A stretch of 11,356 bases of DNA from Larix sibirica. Taxonomy: Eukaryota; Streptophyta; Pinopsida; Pinales; Pinaceae. The notes beneath the pieces were generated by a model. It was not told the origin of the DNA, did no database searches, and saw only the letters and a list, made by a program, of their open reading frames with translations. This document shows, piece by piece, positions 1 through 9,038 of this stretch. Made by a program: the position numbers and the translations under genes. The DNA is taken from positions 1 through 11,356 of the forward strand of contig NWUY0300030715.1 in the NCBI GenBank assembly GCA_004151065.3, given 5' to 3'. Positions within the stretch are counted from its first letter, which is position 1. Every line of letters starts with the position of its first letter.

Positions 1-70
1 GCGGGGTTTGAACTCAGGTCACCATGCAGAACGATGCCCGTCGAAACCAACTGTGCTAGCGGGAATTGAC
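1..70 (-). mobile_element. tRNA-derived SINE head (or tRNA relic), cut by window start
   Basis: Read on the minus strand, this stretch has an RNA polymerase III A box, TAGCACAGTTGG (plus 47-58), that fits TRGCNNARNNGG fully. About 33 bases further on is a B-box-like AGTTCAAACCC (plus 4-14) that differs from GGTTCGANNCC at two places. The order and spacing are those of a tRNA or a tRNA-derived SINE head. No proper acceptor stem is evident to the right of the A box, so an intact tRNA gene is unlikely. The SINE body would lie left of the window. The element sits in the intron upstream of the first visible chorismate synthase exon. The boxes are seen directly; the SINE assignment is inference. 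Confidence 0.5.
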
Positions 71-180
71 TCGAATCTCATATGCTCGTGAATTTAATGG
101 CAAATTTAATCAGTCAAGCAGGTTTTTAATAGAGATTCATTGTATTTGTTTAAATTTTAAAAAAATTAATATAATAACAT

Positions 181-230
181 ATATGATATATGTATATGTG
201 TGTGCACGTGTATGTATGTATGTATATTTG
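181..230. repeat. TA/TG-rich simple repeat
   Basis: Low-complexity run of alternating TA and TG steps, including three to four consecutive TATG units near 210-226. It looks like a decayed microsatellite in the intron; the short open frame across it is not a gene. Confidence 0.7.
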
Positions 231-639
231 AACATGCTTTTGAAGAATATATGATGATTAACATGTTTCAGTCTTGACATTTTTGGGATCAACTTTGAAG
301 TTATAAAAATATTTGTGTCTTTTCTTTGAATATATGAAGTTTTAACAAACTCTGCTTAGTTCTCTTTACGGTATATAATGGGAAATATTATCATGTAGTT
401 TTGCATTGATGATTATCTGAATTTCATTGTCGCATAGCAAACACAAGCCACATGACTTTGGTTGTGTTAAATGTGAATACAAATCTTTTGAGGTCTTCTG
501 AGGATAAGTATTTGTATTGGAAGGAGTATTTTTGGCACTCAGGATAATGGATGAGGGACGTCTTGGATATGAGATTCCCTGGGAGTAAAATGCTATAAGG
601 TGTTTCTGTAGTTTACTTGTTTTCTGTCTGCATTTACAG

Positions 640-720
640 GTTCTAGCATACGTATCGCAGGTTCATAAAGAAGTTCTCCCAGATGGGGCTGTTGATCATG
701 ACACGTTAACTCAGGCTGAG
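640..720 (+). pseudogene. Chorismate synthase pseudogene, visible exon 1
   Basis: Acceptor AG at 638-639 after a pyrimidine-rich tract; donor GTACAA at 721. The 27 codons are open and in phase at both ends, beginning VLAYVSQVHK and ending TLTQAE, which matches the family's segment before the IESNIVR block. No lesion is seen here. Exons that precede it in functional genes are not found in bases 1-639. Confidence 0.85.
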
Positions 721-1062
721 GTACAAATAAAAAATTAACTGGCTTGGTTAATTATGTGTTAGGATCTGAAAGTGAAGTTTCTTGGGAAGAAATTGTCCCA
801 ACCTGTTAATTTTCGATTTGTGCCAATGATGAATTCTGATGTATTTCACCAAATGATAAGGCCTGGAATATTTGTTATTATTGTTCTTAAAGATTTGGAT
901 ATTGAGGAGAAGCTTTTAGCTTAAAATCTTGTATGTGATTGTGTTGTTAAATTGAAAATTATCTGTGAATTTCATCACCGGAATAATTGTGGAATTAGAT
1001 TAATTTTGACCTCATTTTTGTTGCAAATTTTAACCTTTATTTCACTTTGAAACCTTTTGCAG

Positions 1063-1194
1063 ATAGAAAGCAATATTGTAAGGTTCCCAGATCTTGTATA
1101 TGCAGAGAAGATGATAGTTGCTATAGATGATGTTTGAACAAAAGGTGATTCAGTTGGTGGGGTTGTTACCTGCATTGTAAGGAATGTGCCGAGG
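1063..1194 (+). pseudogene. Chorismate synthase pseudogene, visible exon 2 (in-frame TGA)
   Basis: Acceptor AG at 1061-1062 and donor GTATGT at 1195. The 44 codons begin IESNIVRFPD and end CIVRNVPR. TGA at 1135-1137 falls in AIDDV-stop-TKGDSVGG, where family members have Arg; a single CGA-to-TGA change, the usual product of CpG methylation decay, explains it. The exon ends on a codon boundary, but exon 3 begins in a phase that needs one extra base, so the normal junction seems to have lost a G beside the donor. Confidence 0.88.
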
Positions 1195-1361
1195 GTATGT
1201 AACCATAATCATTATTTCCAGGAACTATGTTTTTCCCAAATTACTTCTATCATTCTTTTTTGTATCATTGGAAAATTGATAAATATTAAATATTGAGGCA
1301 AACCTTTGCAAATCTTATTCTTGGTAGTTTTGTTGCTAGTAAGAATCTTGCATTTTTCAAG

Positions 1362-1463
1362 GACTCGGTTCACAAGTATTTGACAAGCTTGAGGAAGAGT
1401 TGGAAAAGGCTCTAATGTCCTTGCCTGCAACAAAAGGATTTGAAATTGGCAGTGGGTTTTCAG
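1362..1463 (+). pseudogene. Chorismate synthase pseudogene, visible exon 3
   Basis: Acceptor AG at 1360-1361, donor GTAGCT at 1464. The family frame reads [17 protein letters not shown] then [16 protein letters not shown]. This frame needs one base carried over from exon 2, which that exon as annotated does not supply. Splicing at the visible sites would read out of frame and reach a stop within this exon. Ser-Gln replaces the usual Ser/Thr-Pro before VFDK. Confidence 0.87.
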
Positions 1464-1608
1464 GTAGCTTTGTAGAAATTAATTTTTATATAAATTCTAT
1501 ATCTGTATGCCTGTCTTTCCTGGGATGAGGATTTGAGAATTATGATTCCTATTGGCTTCAATCTTCTAGAATCTTTTTTACTTAGATGTGATGCCCCATT
1601 TTCTCCAG

Positions 1609-1703
1609 GAACTTTAATTACTGGCAGTGAGCACACTGATGAGTTTTAAATGGATGAGAGGGGAGATATTAGGACCCGAACCAATAGATCAGGTGGTATA
1701 CAG
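1609..1703 (+). pseudogene. Chorismate synthase pseudogene, visible exon 4 (in-frame TAA)
   Basis: Acceptor AG at 1607-1608 after TTCTCC; donor GTATTG at 1704. The frame continues correctly from exon 3 and reads TLITGSEHTDEF, then TAA at 1647-1649, then MDERGDIRTRTNRSGGIQ. The stop occupies the place of the conserved Tyr in the family's EHNDEFY segment, so one TAT/TAC-to-TAA change explains it. Confidence 0.88.
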
Positions 1704-1796
1704 GTATTGCCACAGTACATAAGGGTACCAGGTCCTCTTCAATTTTTCATCTATTGAGTTTTATAAGAAATTTATAACTATTGATTCTTTTAACAG

Positions 1797-1862
1797 GGTG
1801 GGATATCTAACGGCGAGATGATAAAAGTGAGACTCGCTTTTAAACCGACATCTACCATTACG
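1797..1862 (+). pseudogene. Chorismate synthase pseudogene, visible exon 5
   Basis: Acceptor AG at 1795-1796, donor GTATGT at 1863. The 22 open codons include GGISNGE and FKPTSTI, both strongly conserved in the family and part of the flavin/substrate region. MIKVRLAF replaces the usual IINMRIAF. The exon ends in phase 0, matching exon 6 across the very long intron. Confidence 0.87.
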
Positions 1863-3195
1863 GTATGTTGTTGATATTGAAATGTGATAGATGGAAACAA
1901 TTTAGAGATCTGAAGCCAACCACTAAGCTAAATATTTCCTATACACAGGTTTATAAACTCTTTTTTGTTCTTTATGACTGAAGCATTAATGTCCTAAGCA
2001 TCATATTAAGGGCATGTTTTATCCCTTTTACCATACCTTCAATAATACATATAATTCCTTATATAGCGAATCCTTTCACATAAAGACAAGCCAGTGGCCC
2101 TGAGTACTACTGCTTCTCATTAGAATTTGGCTCCTTTATTTCCGGAGTTTCACATTGAAACTAATATATGTTTATATGTTGTCACTTGTTAGTATGTTTA
2201 AGATAAAGTATTTCCTCTTGTTTCAGTTTGTCTGCCATAAAATTTAATTGTTAGTTTAGTCTTTGACTGTTGCAAAGATCAGATGCGGATTTTTTGACCA
2301 ATGGATGATGATTGAGGAGGATGTGCTTTTTGAATTAATGAATTCTTTTTAACTTCTAATTTTCAAGGGATGTTTTTAGGTGAATGTTCCTCTTTGTAAT
2401 ATAATTTCTTGTACTAGCTTAGTCAGCGTTCTTGATACTTAAGTAGTAGGGTTGCAGATTAGTCTCCTAGTATGGACATAGCCTTCAGAGAGTTCATTCG
2501 TTTTCTGGTTTATATCAACAGTTTCCTTCTATGTTCACATGCGGATAGAATCTCATTACCATGCTGTGGATCTGCCATTTGTTTTATTATTCACTTCAAA
2601 GAAGACTAGCCTTTCATGGATGGAAATGTCATCATTGGGCCTGATCTGCTAGTAGTATCAAAGCCGTGCATTTTGTAAGTGGGTAACTATGATAAATGGC
2701 CAAAGTGAGGCTGAACTTTGAAAGTGAGTAACTATGATTCTTAATGAAACATTATAACCAACAGATGTCCAATTTGAAAAGAAATTGCTTTTCCTAGAAA
2801 TTAAAGCCACAAGTTTTGAGTTTATTTTTGGATATACAAACCCAAGCCTCTGTTATTTGATTAACATTTTGAAAGGGAGTAACTAAACCATAGAACTTTT
2901 AACTTTACTGAGGAATGCATCCAGTCCTATATTGGACCTGTTTCTGTTTGCCTAAGGCAGCTTTTATATTCTCATCTTTTAGTATTTTTGACAAATTGGC
3001 TTAATGCCTGAGTTACTACAAGGTAGATTCTCCCTACAATTACAGATCTGGTCTGTTCTTGGTTTGGCCTGAATAGACAAGCCTAAGCCTTAAATTACTA
3101 TTCTAAGTGTCCAAGCACCAGTCTCTGTCTCTGCACACCAGTGGAAGCCTCCAATCATTGGTTTAAGGCTCCAACCATTCACACACTCACACATT

Positions 3196-3238
3196 GCTGA
3201 CAACCAGTCTCCAAATCCACTGGTTGACACACGTCAGC
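3196..3238. repeat. Interrupted inverted repeat
   Basis: GCTGACAACCAGT (3196-3208) is answered by ACTGGTT (3219-3225) and, after seven unpaired bases, GTCAGC (3233-3238). The arms are perfect complements (7 + 6 bp) around a 10-base loop. It could be the tip of a decayed foldback element; no function is evident. Confidence 0.6.
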
Positions 3239-3682
3239 TACGTAGCAACAGTGACAGAAACTGAATCATAACCCATTACAGAAAAGACAATTGCATTCCA
3301 AAAAAGGGGTTCAAACAGAGAGACAGAACTATCTCAAGGACTTAGAAACTAAAGGTAGAAGCAACTTAGATTCATGCTTTGAAAGGTTGTTCCTAGGGAA
3401 GCCACAGATGACTACTGAGGGAAGAGAAGCTCTGAAGTTGTACATAATCTTATATCTTGAATGCTTTGCAATTTTTCATGCTTTTCTGCATATGCTACCT
3501 GATAAACTTTGTAAGTGATGTGTTTGTTTATCTGTATTGGATTGGTTGTGCACTCACATGCAACCATGTATTAGTTTGTATTCCAAGTGTTGTGACATCA
3601 AGATCAGAAGCAATGTTTGATACTGGGACATGGAAAGTAGGTTGTGGAATCCGAGAATGCACAAAACATTGTAATGTATTAG

Positions 3683-3934
3683 ATTGATGGTTTGGGTGAG
3701 AACCAATACTCCACTGCTGGAGGCAAACCTTTAAATCCTGAATTGGCAGGTTTTAGAAGGACAAGGAGAAACACTATGCTAGAAATGATGGTTGAGCACA
3801 CAGAAGGCTCTACATGAATAGACAGAAGTATCGAGGACAAGATTGTCAACTTGAATAAAACTTTGTGGACCTACTGTAGAAATTTCAAGAAGTGGGCAAT
3901 TAATGGAACTTCTGAAATTTCACTTCAATCTTGA
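3683..3934 (+). pseudogene. Possible Ty3/gypsy integrase relic (weak)
   Basis: One frame from 3683 to 3934 has a single internal stop (TGA at 3815-3817) and reads coding-like. Around 3863-3898 it gives LWTYCRNFKKW, which resembles the LWAYRTxxK motif near the end of the integrase core in Ty3/gypsy polyproteins. The sequence upstream of the motif fits the family poorly, and downstream it loses frame. If correct, this is the end of pol lying just before the LTR-like region that begins around 4255. The resemblance rests on one short motif, so it may be chance. Confidence 0.25.
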
Positions 3935-3981
3935 GGTTACCCATATCTACTCCTTGTGAACTTTCAGCCTGAGGGCGGATC

Positions 3982-4012
3982 TGAAATATTAAATTACAGC
4001 AGTAATATTTCA
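3982..4012. repeat. Perfect 10-bp inverted repeat
   Basis: TGAAATATTA (3982-3991) and TAATATTTCA (4003-4012) are exact reverse complements around an 11-base loop. It is AT-rich and lies inside the long intron. Confidence 0.6.
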
Positions 4013-4105
4013 CTTCCCTTCAACTCAATTTCACTAGGCAGCTCAAGAGAATAAATGCCATACGAGTGTACTTCAATACCACAATTCTACAGCCCTTAGG
4101 GCATG

Positions 4106-4131
4106 TTATCCCTCGTATTGTATGAGGGTAA
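4106..4131. repeat. Short hairpin
   Basis: TTATCCCTCGTA (4106-4117) pairs with TATGAGGGTAA (4121-4131) around a TTG loop, with one G-T pair and one unpaired base. It lies upstream of the LTR-like stretch. Confidence 0.5.
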
Positions 4132-4356
4132 TCCAGCTGATGATTGTGATGATTTCATTCAGATTCTGAATCCCACCACAACATAATTAGTTGCACATGG
4201 CTTAGAGTTCCTTGGAGTAATTATCATGATGTATTATTGTAAAGTATTGTTTGATGGCATGCATATAATATGTGGAACACCTCCCTCCTTCAAAAATGGT
4301 GGGTGCAATCCATTTAGACCAATTAGACCCCACAAACTATGTTAGGCATACCTCCT

Positions 4357-4557
4357 GGAGACATAATCCCCTGTTTGTTGGATTCTGGGGACACGTTTTC
4401 CTGATTTATGGGATTTATGTTTGGAAATCCCTGATTTTTGGATTCTGAGGACACAATCCCCTGATTTTAGGGCCCAAAATCCCTATATTTTTATTTTGTT
4501 GGGGGGAATCCTCATTCTAAAAGGGGAGCACCTCTTAGGGACATAATTCCCTGATTC
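4357..4557. repeat. Degenerate interspersed short repeats
   Basis: Four variants of a GGGACAyAATCCCCTGATTT-like unit occur at about 4357-4373, 4388-4407, 4447-4468 and 4537-4557. The two middle ones are also preceded by GGATTCTGRGGACAC with a 60-base period (4380 and 4440). Such repeats are common in plant LTR U3 regions, which fits their position upstream of the TATA box. Confidence 0.6.
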
Positions 4558-4717
4558 AAGGGATTGGCCTCCCCATGTGGCCTACCTTCCATTGCCTTAG
4601 AGGTGATACACTTCCTTATGTATGTGTTTCAACACTTAGCTTCTATCTTCTAGAGGTGGCACCCTCTCTCATGCATGCCTCCAACTCTTGGCATGTACCC
4701 TCTTAATTCATTTGGGC

Positions 4718-4725
4718 TATATAAG
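4718..4725 (+). promoter_or_regulatory. TATA box (TATATAAG), probable LTR promoter
   Basis: The sequence CTATATAAGGAGAGGACC is a good RNA polymerase II TATA element in a typical plant LTR setting. Transcription would start about 30 bases downstream, near 4750. Whether it is active cannot be told from sequence. Confidence 0.5.
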
Positions 4726-5150
4726 GAGAGGACCTCTTCATTGTAAAAGGATGGTTGGACTTTTGGTTCCCTCTCTCTTGAGCTTAATTGATATATCTTA
4801 TCATGGAGCAAAGCTTGTTGTAAGGATTCCCTTCTTCTTCATGTGTGGTGCACTTATCTTGCTTGGAGCTTCCTGGTTGTAAGTTTATTGGGTGCTTTTG
4901 CATTGTCATTTCTATGCTTCTTGTTTAGACCATTGGGAAAGGTGTTACCACCTCATTGGAGAAAGATGTCTTAAGTTAATCTTTATTTCATCCTTTCTTT
5001 CATATTTATATATACAGGATTTACGTGTCGTATCTTTACCTTCATTCGGATTGTGCAGCCATGAACCCTTATTTATAACATGCACCTTAAGAGCTAGAAA
5101 GGATTAGAGGGAGATTTCATTGTTTATACCTAGCTGAGGACCTTCTTTTG

Positions 5151-5710
5151 CTATCTAGATCAGAGGTGCTTGGCGATCTTCATTCATGATGTGATTACAC
5201 AGAGATGAAAGAGCTTACGAGGTTCACCCAGGCCTAACTTGATTAGGTGGATCGAGTCCTTCTTGCCTATTTCAACTGTGGGTGGTAGCAAGCGTCGTGT
5301 AGACACCCTTCCCTTGGATGTGCATGGTAGGATTGGTGAGATACATCCAACCTCCAGTTTATTTGCCCAAAGACCTTCCATGATGCCATGGAGGAGTACC
5401 AACTCAATGTGGATCATATGGCTAGCCCTCATCTGGTGCCTAGACTTCCTTAACTAGATTCTTCCGTTGACCTCAAATATTCTGATAACTTTTACTGACC
5501 GTTTCCAGCTTCCTCATAGGATCGCCCGGCCAGGCTCTTTCAGCACTGGGTACTCTCCCAGCAACATTATCAGGCTGTGCATAGGCACTTTCACAGTGGT
5601 TGATATGGCAGAAGACACATCTTTTCATCCTCTACTTCTACATCTATACCTAATTATGAGTAGTTCCTTCTCCTTTTGTTATGTACTTGTACTTTTCGAC
5701 TAGTTAGTAC
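5151..5710. other. Unassigned, less AT-rich stretch; possible transposon interior
   Basis: This part of the intron is richer in G and C than its surroundings and carries overlapping open frames on both strands of about 70-80 codons (for instance 5239-5457 plus, 5184-5432 minus). None shows a protein family I recognise. It may be internal sequence of the retrotransposon whose LTR-like stretch lies to the left. Confidence 0.3.
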
Positions 5711-6747
5711 TTGGGATCTATATCTTTATATTTGTTTTTCTAATTCTCAGGAGTAGCCTTGGCACTCTCACAGTTTCTGTTACTGGTACTTTTGAGTCCC
5801 ATTGATCTACTTTTTTGGTCATTTGTGGACATTATAAAATACTTTTATCTTATCAAATATTTTCTGTGATTTTGAAGTTGCCAATGTCTTTCTAAGTAGT
5901 CTGCAAAAATCTCTACAAAATGCTGGCTTGATTGTTAAGGTATTTGGCACATAGATGACTAAATGTGTTAAACTTCCTATATTGGATCCCAGCCCCTAGA
6001 ATGATGATATGATGCATGTCATATTGAACTGAAAAACAGTTTATAACATTAATAGTTCTGTTGAACTTCCCACTGCTATGGTGACTGGAGTTTTTATTGG
6101 TGGTCACATGCCTTGTCTGCTTTCTCATTTCTCAACTTAATTTGGATTCTTGGTTTACTACATGAAGGCTTAAACTTTGAGTACCCAAATGCTTTCTGCA
6201 TTTGGTTCAATCTTAGGCTTTAGCCAACTATGTCTAGATAGACAATTGTGAAATGTTTTCTAGTGTGTTTTTCCCCCAAGGGGTCCATTGACTTGTGTGG
6301 AGATGGATAATTCATCTCAAGTCTTTACTTAATTCACTATTAATGTTATTAATGTTCAGTGCGGATGTTTATTCACTTGTAAAGCAATCAATCAGATGTA
6401 GACAATATTCTCAGCCTCACCTCTTATTTGGTTCCAAGAATGTAACCAAAGTTTGCATCTCCCAAGTATATATTGCTGTTTCCTAAAATAGAATCCATTT
6501 AAGAATGACTGTATTCAAGAAACCATCTAAAATAAATTTCAAGAGTCTGGTATGAAATGAAGATTTGGTATTTGTTGGATCCATCTGCCTCATTCTTCCG
6601 ACACATCCTATTTGGGCACAGGATCTTAATAGTTTTGTTTTAATTTGATATAGGATTTTGATTGGATGCTTTAGGAAGGTAAAGTTGGGAATTTGTTAAC
6701 ATTCTTAAAAATTCGTTTTTTAACCTTTGTTTTCTGTACATTTTCAG

Positions 6748-6832
6748 AGGAAACAAATGACCGTCACCAGAAACAGAGAGGAGACTGAACTCCAAGCACG
6801 TGGTCGACATGATCCATGTGTAGTCCCTAGAG
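6748..6832 (+). pseudogene. Chorismate synthase pseudogene, visible exon 6
   Basis: Acceptor AG at 6746-6747, donor GTGTGC at 6833. The open frame reads [15 protein letters not shown] and then [10 protein letters not shown], the start of the C-terminal family signature R-H-D-P-C. Met replaces the usual Asn in RKQNTV. No stop is seen, and the one-base carry-over joins exon 7 in phase to give Ala. Confidence 0.9.
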
Positions 6833-7079
6833 GTGTGCCTCCTTTTCACATATTTTAAATTGAAGGCAATGCTTGATTGAATAAAGTAGCATGGAAGTGT
6901 TTTTTAAATTGAATATTGTGTCTAAACATCAAGTAAGGTTGGGTTCAAGGATTTAACAACCTGCACAGCAGTTGCTTGAAAAGTACCTTGAACTGACCTA
7001 CAGCATTCTTATTTCAAACAAAATCATTTTTGTTGCTTTTGTTATGCATTTTGAAGTTGTTTATTTACTGGAACTGCAG

Positions 7080-7228
7080 CTGTACCCATGGTTGAAGCTA
7101 TGGTGGCTTTGGTGTTAGTTGATCAGTTGATGCAACAGTATGCCCAATGTGAGTTGTTTCCCCTAGGTTCACTTCAGGATTCATTGGATCAGCAGAATGC
7201 GAAGGCAGTAGAAATGCTCAGTAACTAG
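7080..7228 (+). pseudogene. Chorismate synthase pseudogene, last exon
   Basis: Acceptor AG at 7078-7079 (ACTGCAG). With the base from exon 6 it reads AVPMVEAMVALVLVDQLMQ then QYAQCELFPL, the conserved C-terminal helix. A variable tail follows, as in plant enzymes, ending at TAG 7226-7228. There is no lesion and the length is normal. Downstream sequence would be the 3' untranslated region; AT-rich motifs there are too common to pick a polyadenylation signal. Confidence 0.9.
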
Positions 7229-9038
7229 GGAGGATGATAAAGCTGGAAGTTGCAGTTTTGTTTTGGAGGTTGATTTTTATTGTCTTTTTCAAATAACAGA
7301 GATAGCATGATGATTGTTTATATGAAGGCAATAATATGTAACAGTCAGGTTAAAGTGTTTGTATCCATACAAAACCCAAGGCAACAAATGAAACATATCA
7401 GCTCTTTTTATTTGTAGTATCCAGGCATGGAACTTATGCTATGGAAATCTGATTTCTTTTGGGGGATTTAAGAGCACTGGTAATATAACTGAATATGGCT
7501 ACTAAATGTACTGTGCCATGATTAGAGAAGCATGTCACACATTTGTATATCAGAAGACTTTAAAAAAGAGAAGATCATGGCCAATGCACTTTTCCAAATG
7601 CTGCTGATGCAATATGAAATAAAATATAATTGAGGGCCGAGGCAGTTTTTCTGTAATAATAACAGCACAAGGATTGGCAATTGATGGTTATGTCTTGAAC
7701 TGCCAACTTCTTGAATAGAGTGCATGCTTTTATAATGTTACATGTTTTAAAAATTTAAAATTCTCAATGCAATAATACCTGACTCAGCTATTGTAGCCTG
7801 TTTAATTATCTTACAAGAATATTGGAAAGATAAGTGGTACAGTCTAGCACACATTATGAACTAAATCCCTGAGAGAGATATTGGCACGCAGCAACGAGAT
7901 TTTTTTTGTAGTCTTTTGATTTGTTGGATCAAAACATAACATTATGCTGTTGTTTTATCTTGTCTATATCATAACCTGAATTCTAGTGGGAAGCAATCCC
8001 TTAGTGACCAGTGGACTGGGCTTAAATTTTCAGTAGGCTTGTGTCCTATCTAAACCATTGAAATGGGTAGAGTCTTGTTTATTACTTTATTGTTTATTAT
8101 ATTTGTAGCAAATGGTTCCTTGTTGGAACTTAGGTATATATTTTTCCATAATTCAGATATTCTTTGCAGACAATCTTTTCTCTCGAGATGTATGTTTGCA
8201 GCAGCTTTTCAAATCATTTGCTTGCATCGAGCCTGTCTAGAGCTTACACAATCTTAAAGTTTGTCATATGTATGTCTTCATTTCTCATGCTGTAACAAGG
8301 GACAGATGAAGGTATTTTATGAATGCTGGAGTGGCACCGATCTTAAGGTTTTCGTTGCAATTTCCATAGAAGCTGAGAGTTGTATTGGGCATGAAAAGGA
8401 ATTTCCTTGCTTACTTGTCTCTACTACAATCAATGGTGAGAAGGGCATCCATAGGGAACACTTCCTCATTATTGATTTCATTGGTATTCATATCCAGAGT
8501 TTATCTACATGGTTAGGAGACTTGAGGCATGGTGCAGCTTTTATGGGTTTAAGTTGTGGCATGTTAGATAATTGGATGTCTAGGATATGGACTTACAACA
8601 GAACTCACCAGAAGGATGATCTGCAAGCTATATGATGGTATGTCCAATGACAGATGTAGTCCCCATTAGGCTTAGGAGTTTGTAGGCCTAGATAAATAAT
8701 TTTCTTAAAGTTATATAAGGATAGAGAAAAATGCTTTTATGCTAAATATTAGTGCTGATTATAAATATCTCTAATCATCGAAGAACGCTGCAGTTTAGAA
8801 TGTTCAAGTAGAATCTATGGTTTCAAGCACTGGATTGATTATCACTATTAATGCAAAATGCGTCACAGAAGTGTCATGACTCATAATATATACATGTGTT
8901 GTTGACTGTAAATGATTTGTTGGGGTCTGCTAGCACGAGGGTTTTGCACAATATATACAAAGTGAGAGCTGTAATGTACAAGTGGTCATTATTTTTATAC
9001 ATGCTATGGAATTTCATTTGTGATGTAATAAGCTTTCA
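7229..9038. other. Intergenic stretch, no recognised gene
   Basis: AT-rich sequence after the pseudogene. The only open frame of note is at 8261-8635 (plus, 124 codons, ATG to TGA), with a shorter one at 8063-8257. The 124-codon product is cysteine- and tryptophan-containing without a recognised motif, signal peptide or membrane segment. It could be a chance frame or a decayed transposon or gene fragment. I do not call it a gene. Confidence 0.5.

Larger units (their letters stand above)
4255..5150 (+). mobile_element. LTR-like stretch of an unidentified retrotransposon (boundaries uncertain)
   Basis: The stretch from about 4255, where TGTGGAACACCTCCC begins shortly after, has the look of a retrotransposon LTR. 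It has pyrimidine-rich and repeat-bearing sequence, then a clear TATA box (4718-4725), then a T-rich region as in R/U5. Near 5159-5165 ATCAGAG resembles the core of the initiator-Met primer-binding site (TGGTATCAGAGC), which would make this a 5' LTR. The possible integrase relic upstream would instead make it a 3' LTR. I could not find matching terminal repeats or a target-site duplication, so both ends are approximate. A single decayed or solo LTR is the likeliest reading. Confidence 0.35.
1863..6747 (+). other. Giant intron (about 4.9 kb) of the chorismate synthase pseudogene
   Basis: It is bounded by GTATGT at 1863 and a TTTTCAG acceptor ending at 6747, and the reading phase is kept across it. 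The other visible introns are about 90-350 bases, so this one has probably grown by insertion. Contents I can support: hairpin-forming stretches (3196-3238, 3982-4012, 4106-4131), a possible gypsy integrase relic (3683-3934), degenerate short repeats (4357-4557) and an LTR-like stretch with a TATA box near 4718. In 1930-3100 and 5710-6740 I see only AT-rich sequence without a recognisable gene. Confidence 0.75.
640..7228 (+). pseudogene. Chorismate synthase, intron-containing pseudogene (3' seven exons)
   Basis: Chorismate synthase converts 5-enolpyruvylshikimate-3-phosphate to chorismate with reduced FMN, in plastids, as the last shikimate-pathway step. Seven blocks flanked by GT...AG sites give, in order, family-typical segments: LAYVSQVHKEVLP; YAEKM then [45 protein letters not shown] then [32 protein letters not shown]. 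Together they cover roughly the C-terminal 235 residues of a plant protein usually near 430-440 including transit peptide. The early exons, with the first conserved histidine region, are not in the window. Lesions: TGA at 1135-1137 where the family has Arg, TAA at 1647-1649 where it has Tyr, and an exon 2/exon 3 junction one base short. Retained introns show that it arose from a DNA-level duplication, not from reverse-transcribed mRNA. The identification is sure; loss of function follows from the three lesions. The gene is aroC in bacteria. Confidence 0.93.

Noticed and set aside
1-70. Functional tRNA gene on the minus strand
   Set aside because: A and B boxes are present, but there is no convincing acceptor stem and the B box is imperfect.
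66-254. 62-codon plus-strand open frame
   Set aside because: It crosses a simple TA/TG repeat inside the pseudogene's intron and has no coding character.
975-1433. Minus-strand open frames of 66 and 73 codons
   Set aside because: They are antisense shadows of chorismate synthase exons 2 and 3 on the plus strand.
3291-3687. Overlapping plus-strand frames of 75 and 76 codons
   Set aside because: No recognised motif; they sit in the repeat-laden intron and look like chance openings.
5184-5703. Several 70-80-codon frames on both strands
   Set aside because: None matches a family I know and they overlap each other on opposite strands; noted only as possible transposon interior.
6640-6849. 69-codon minus-strand open frame
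   Set aside because: Antisense shadow of chorismate synthase exon 6.
640-7228. Functional chorismate synthase gene
   Set aside because: Two in-frame stops and an out-of-frame exon junction make a complete product impossible from the visible exons.
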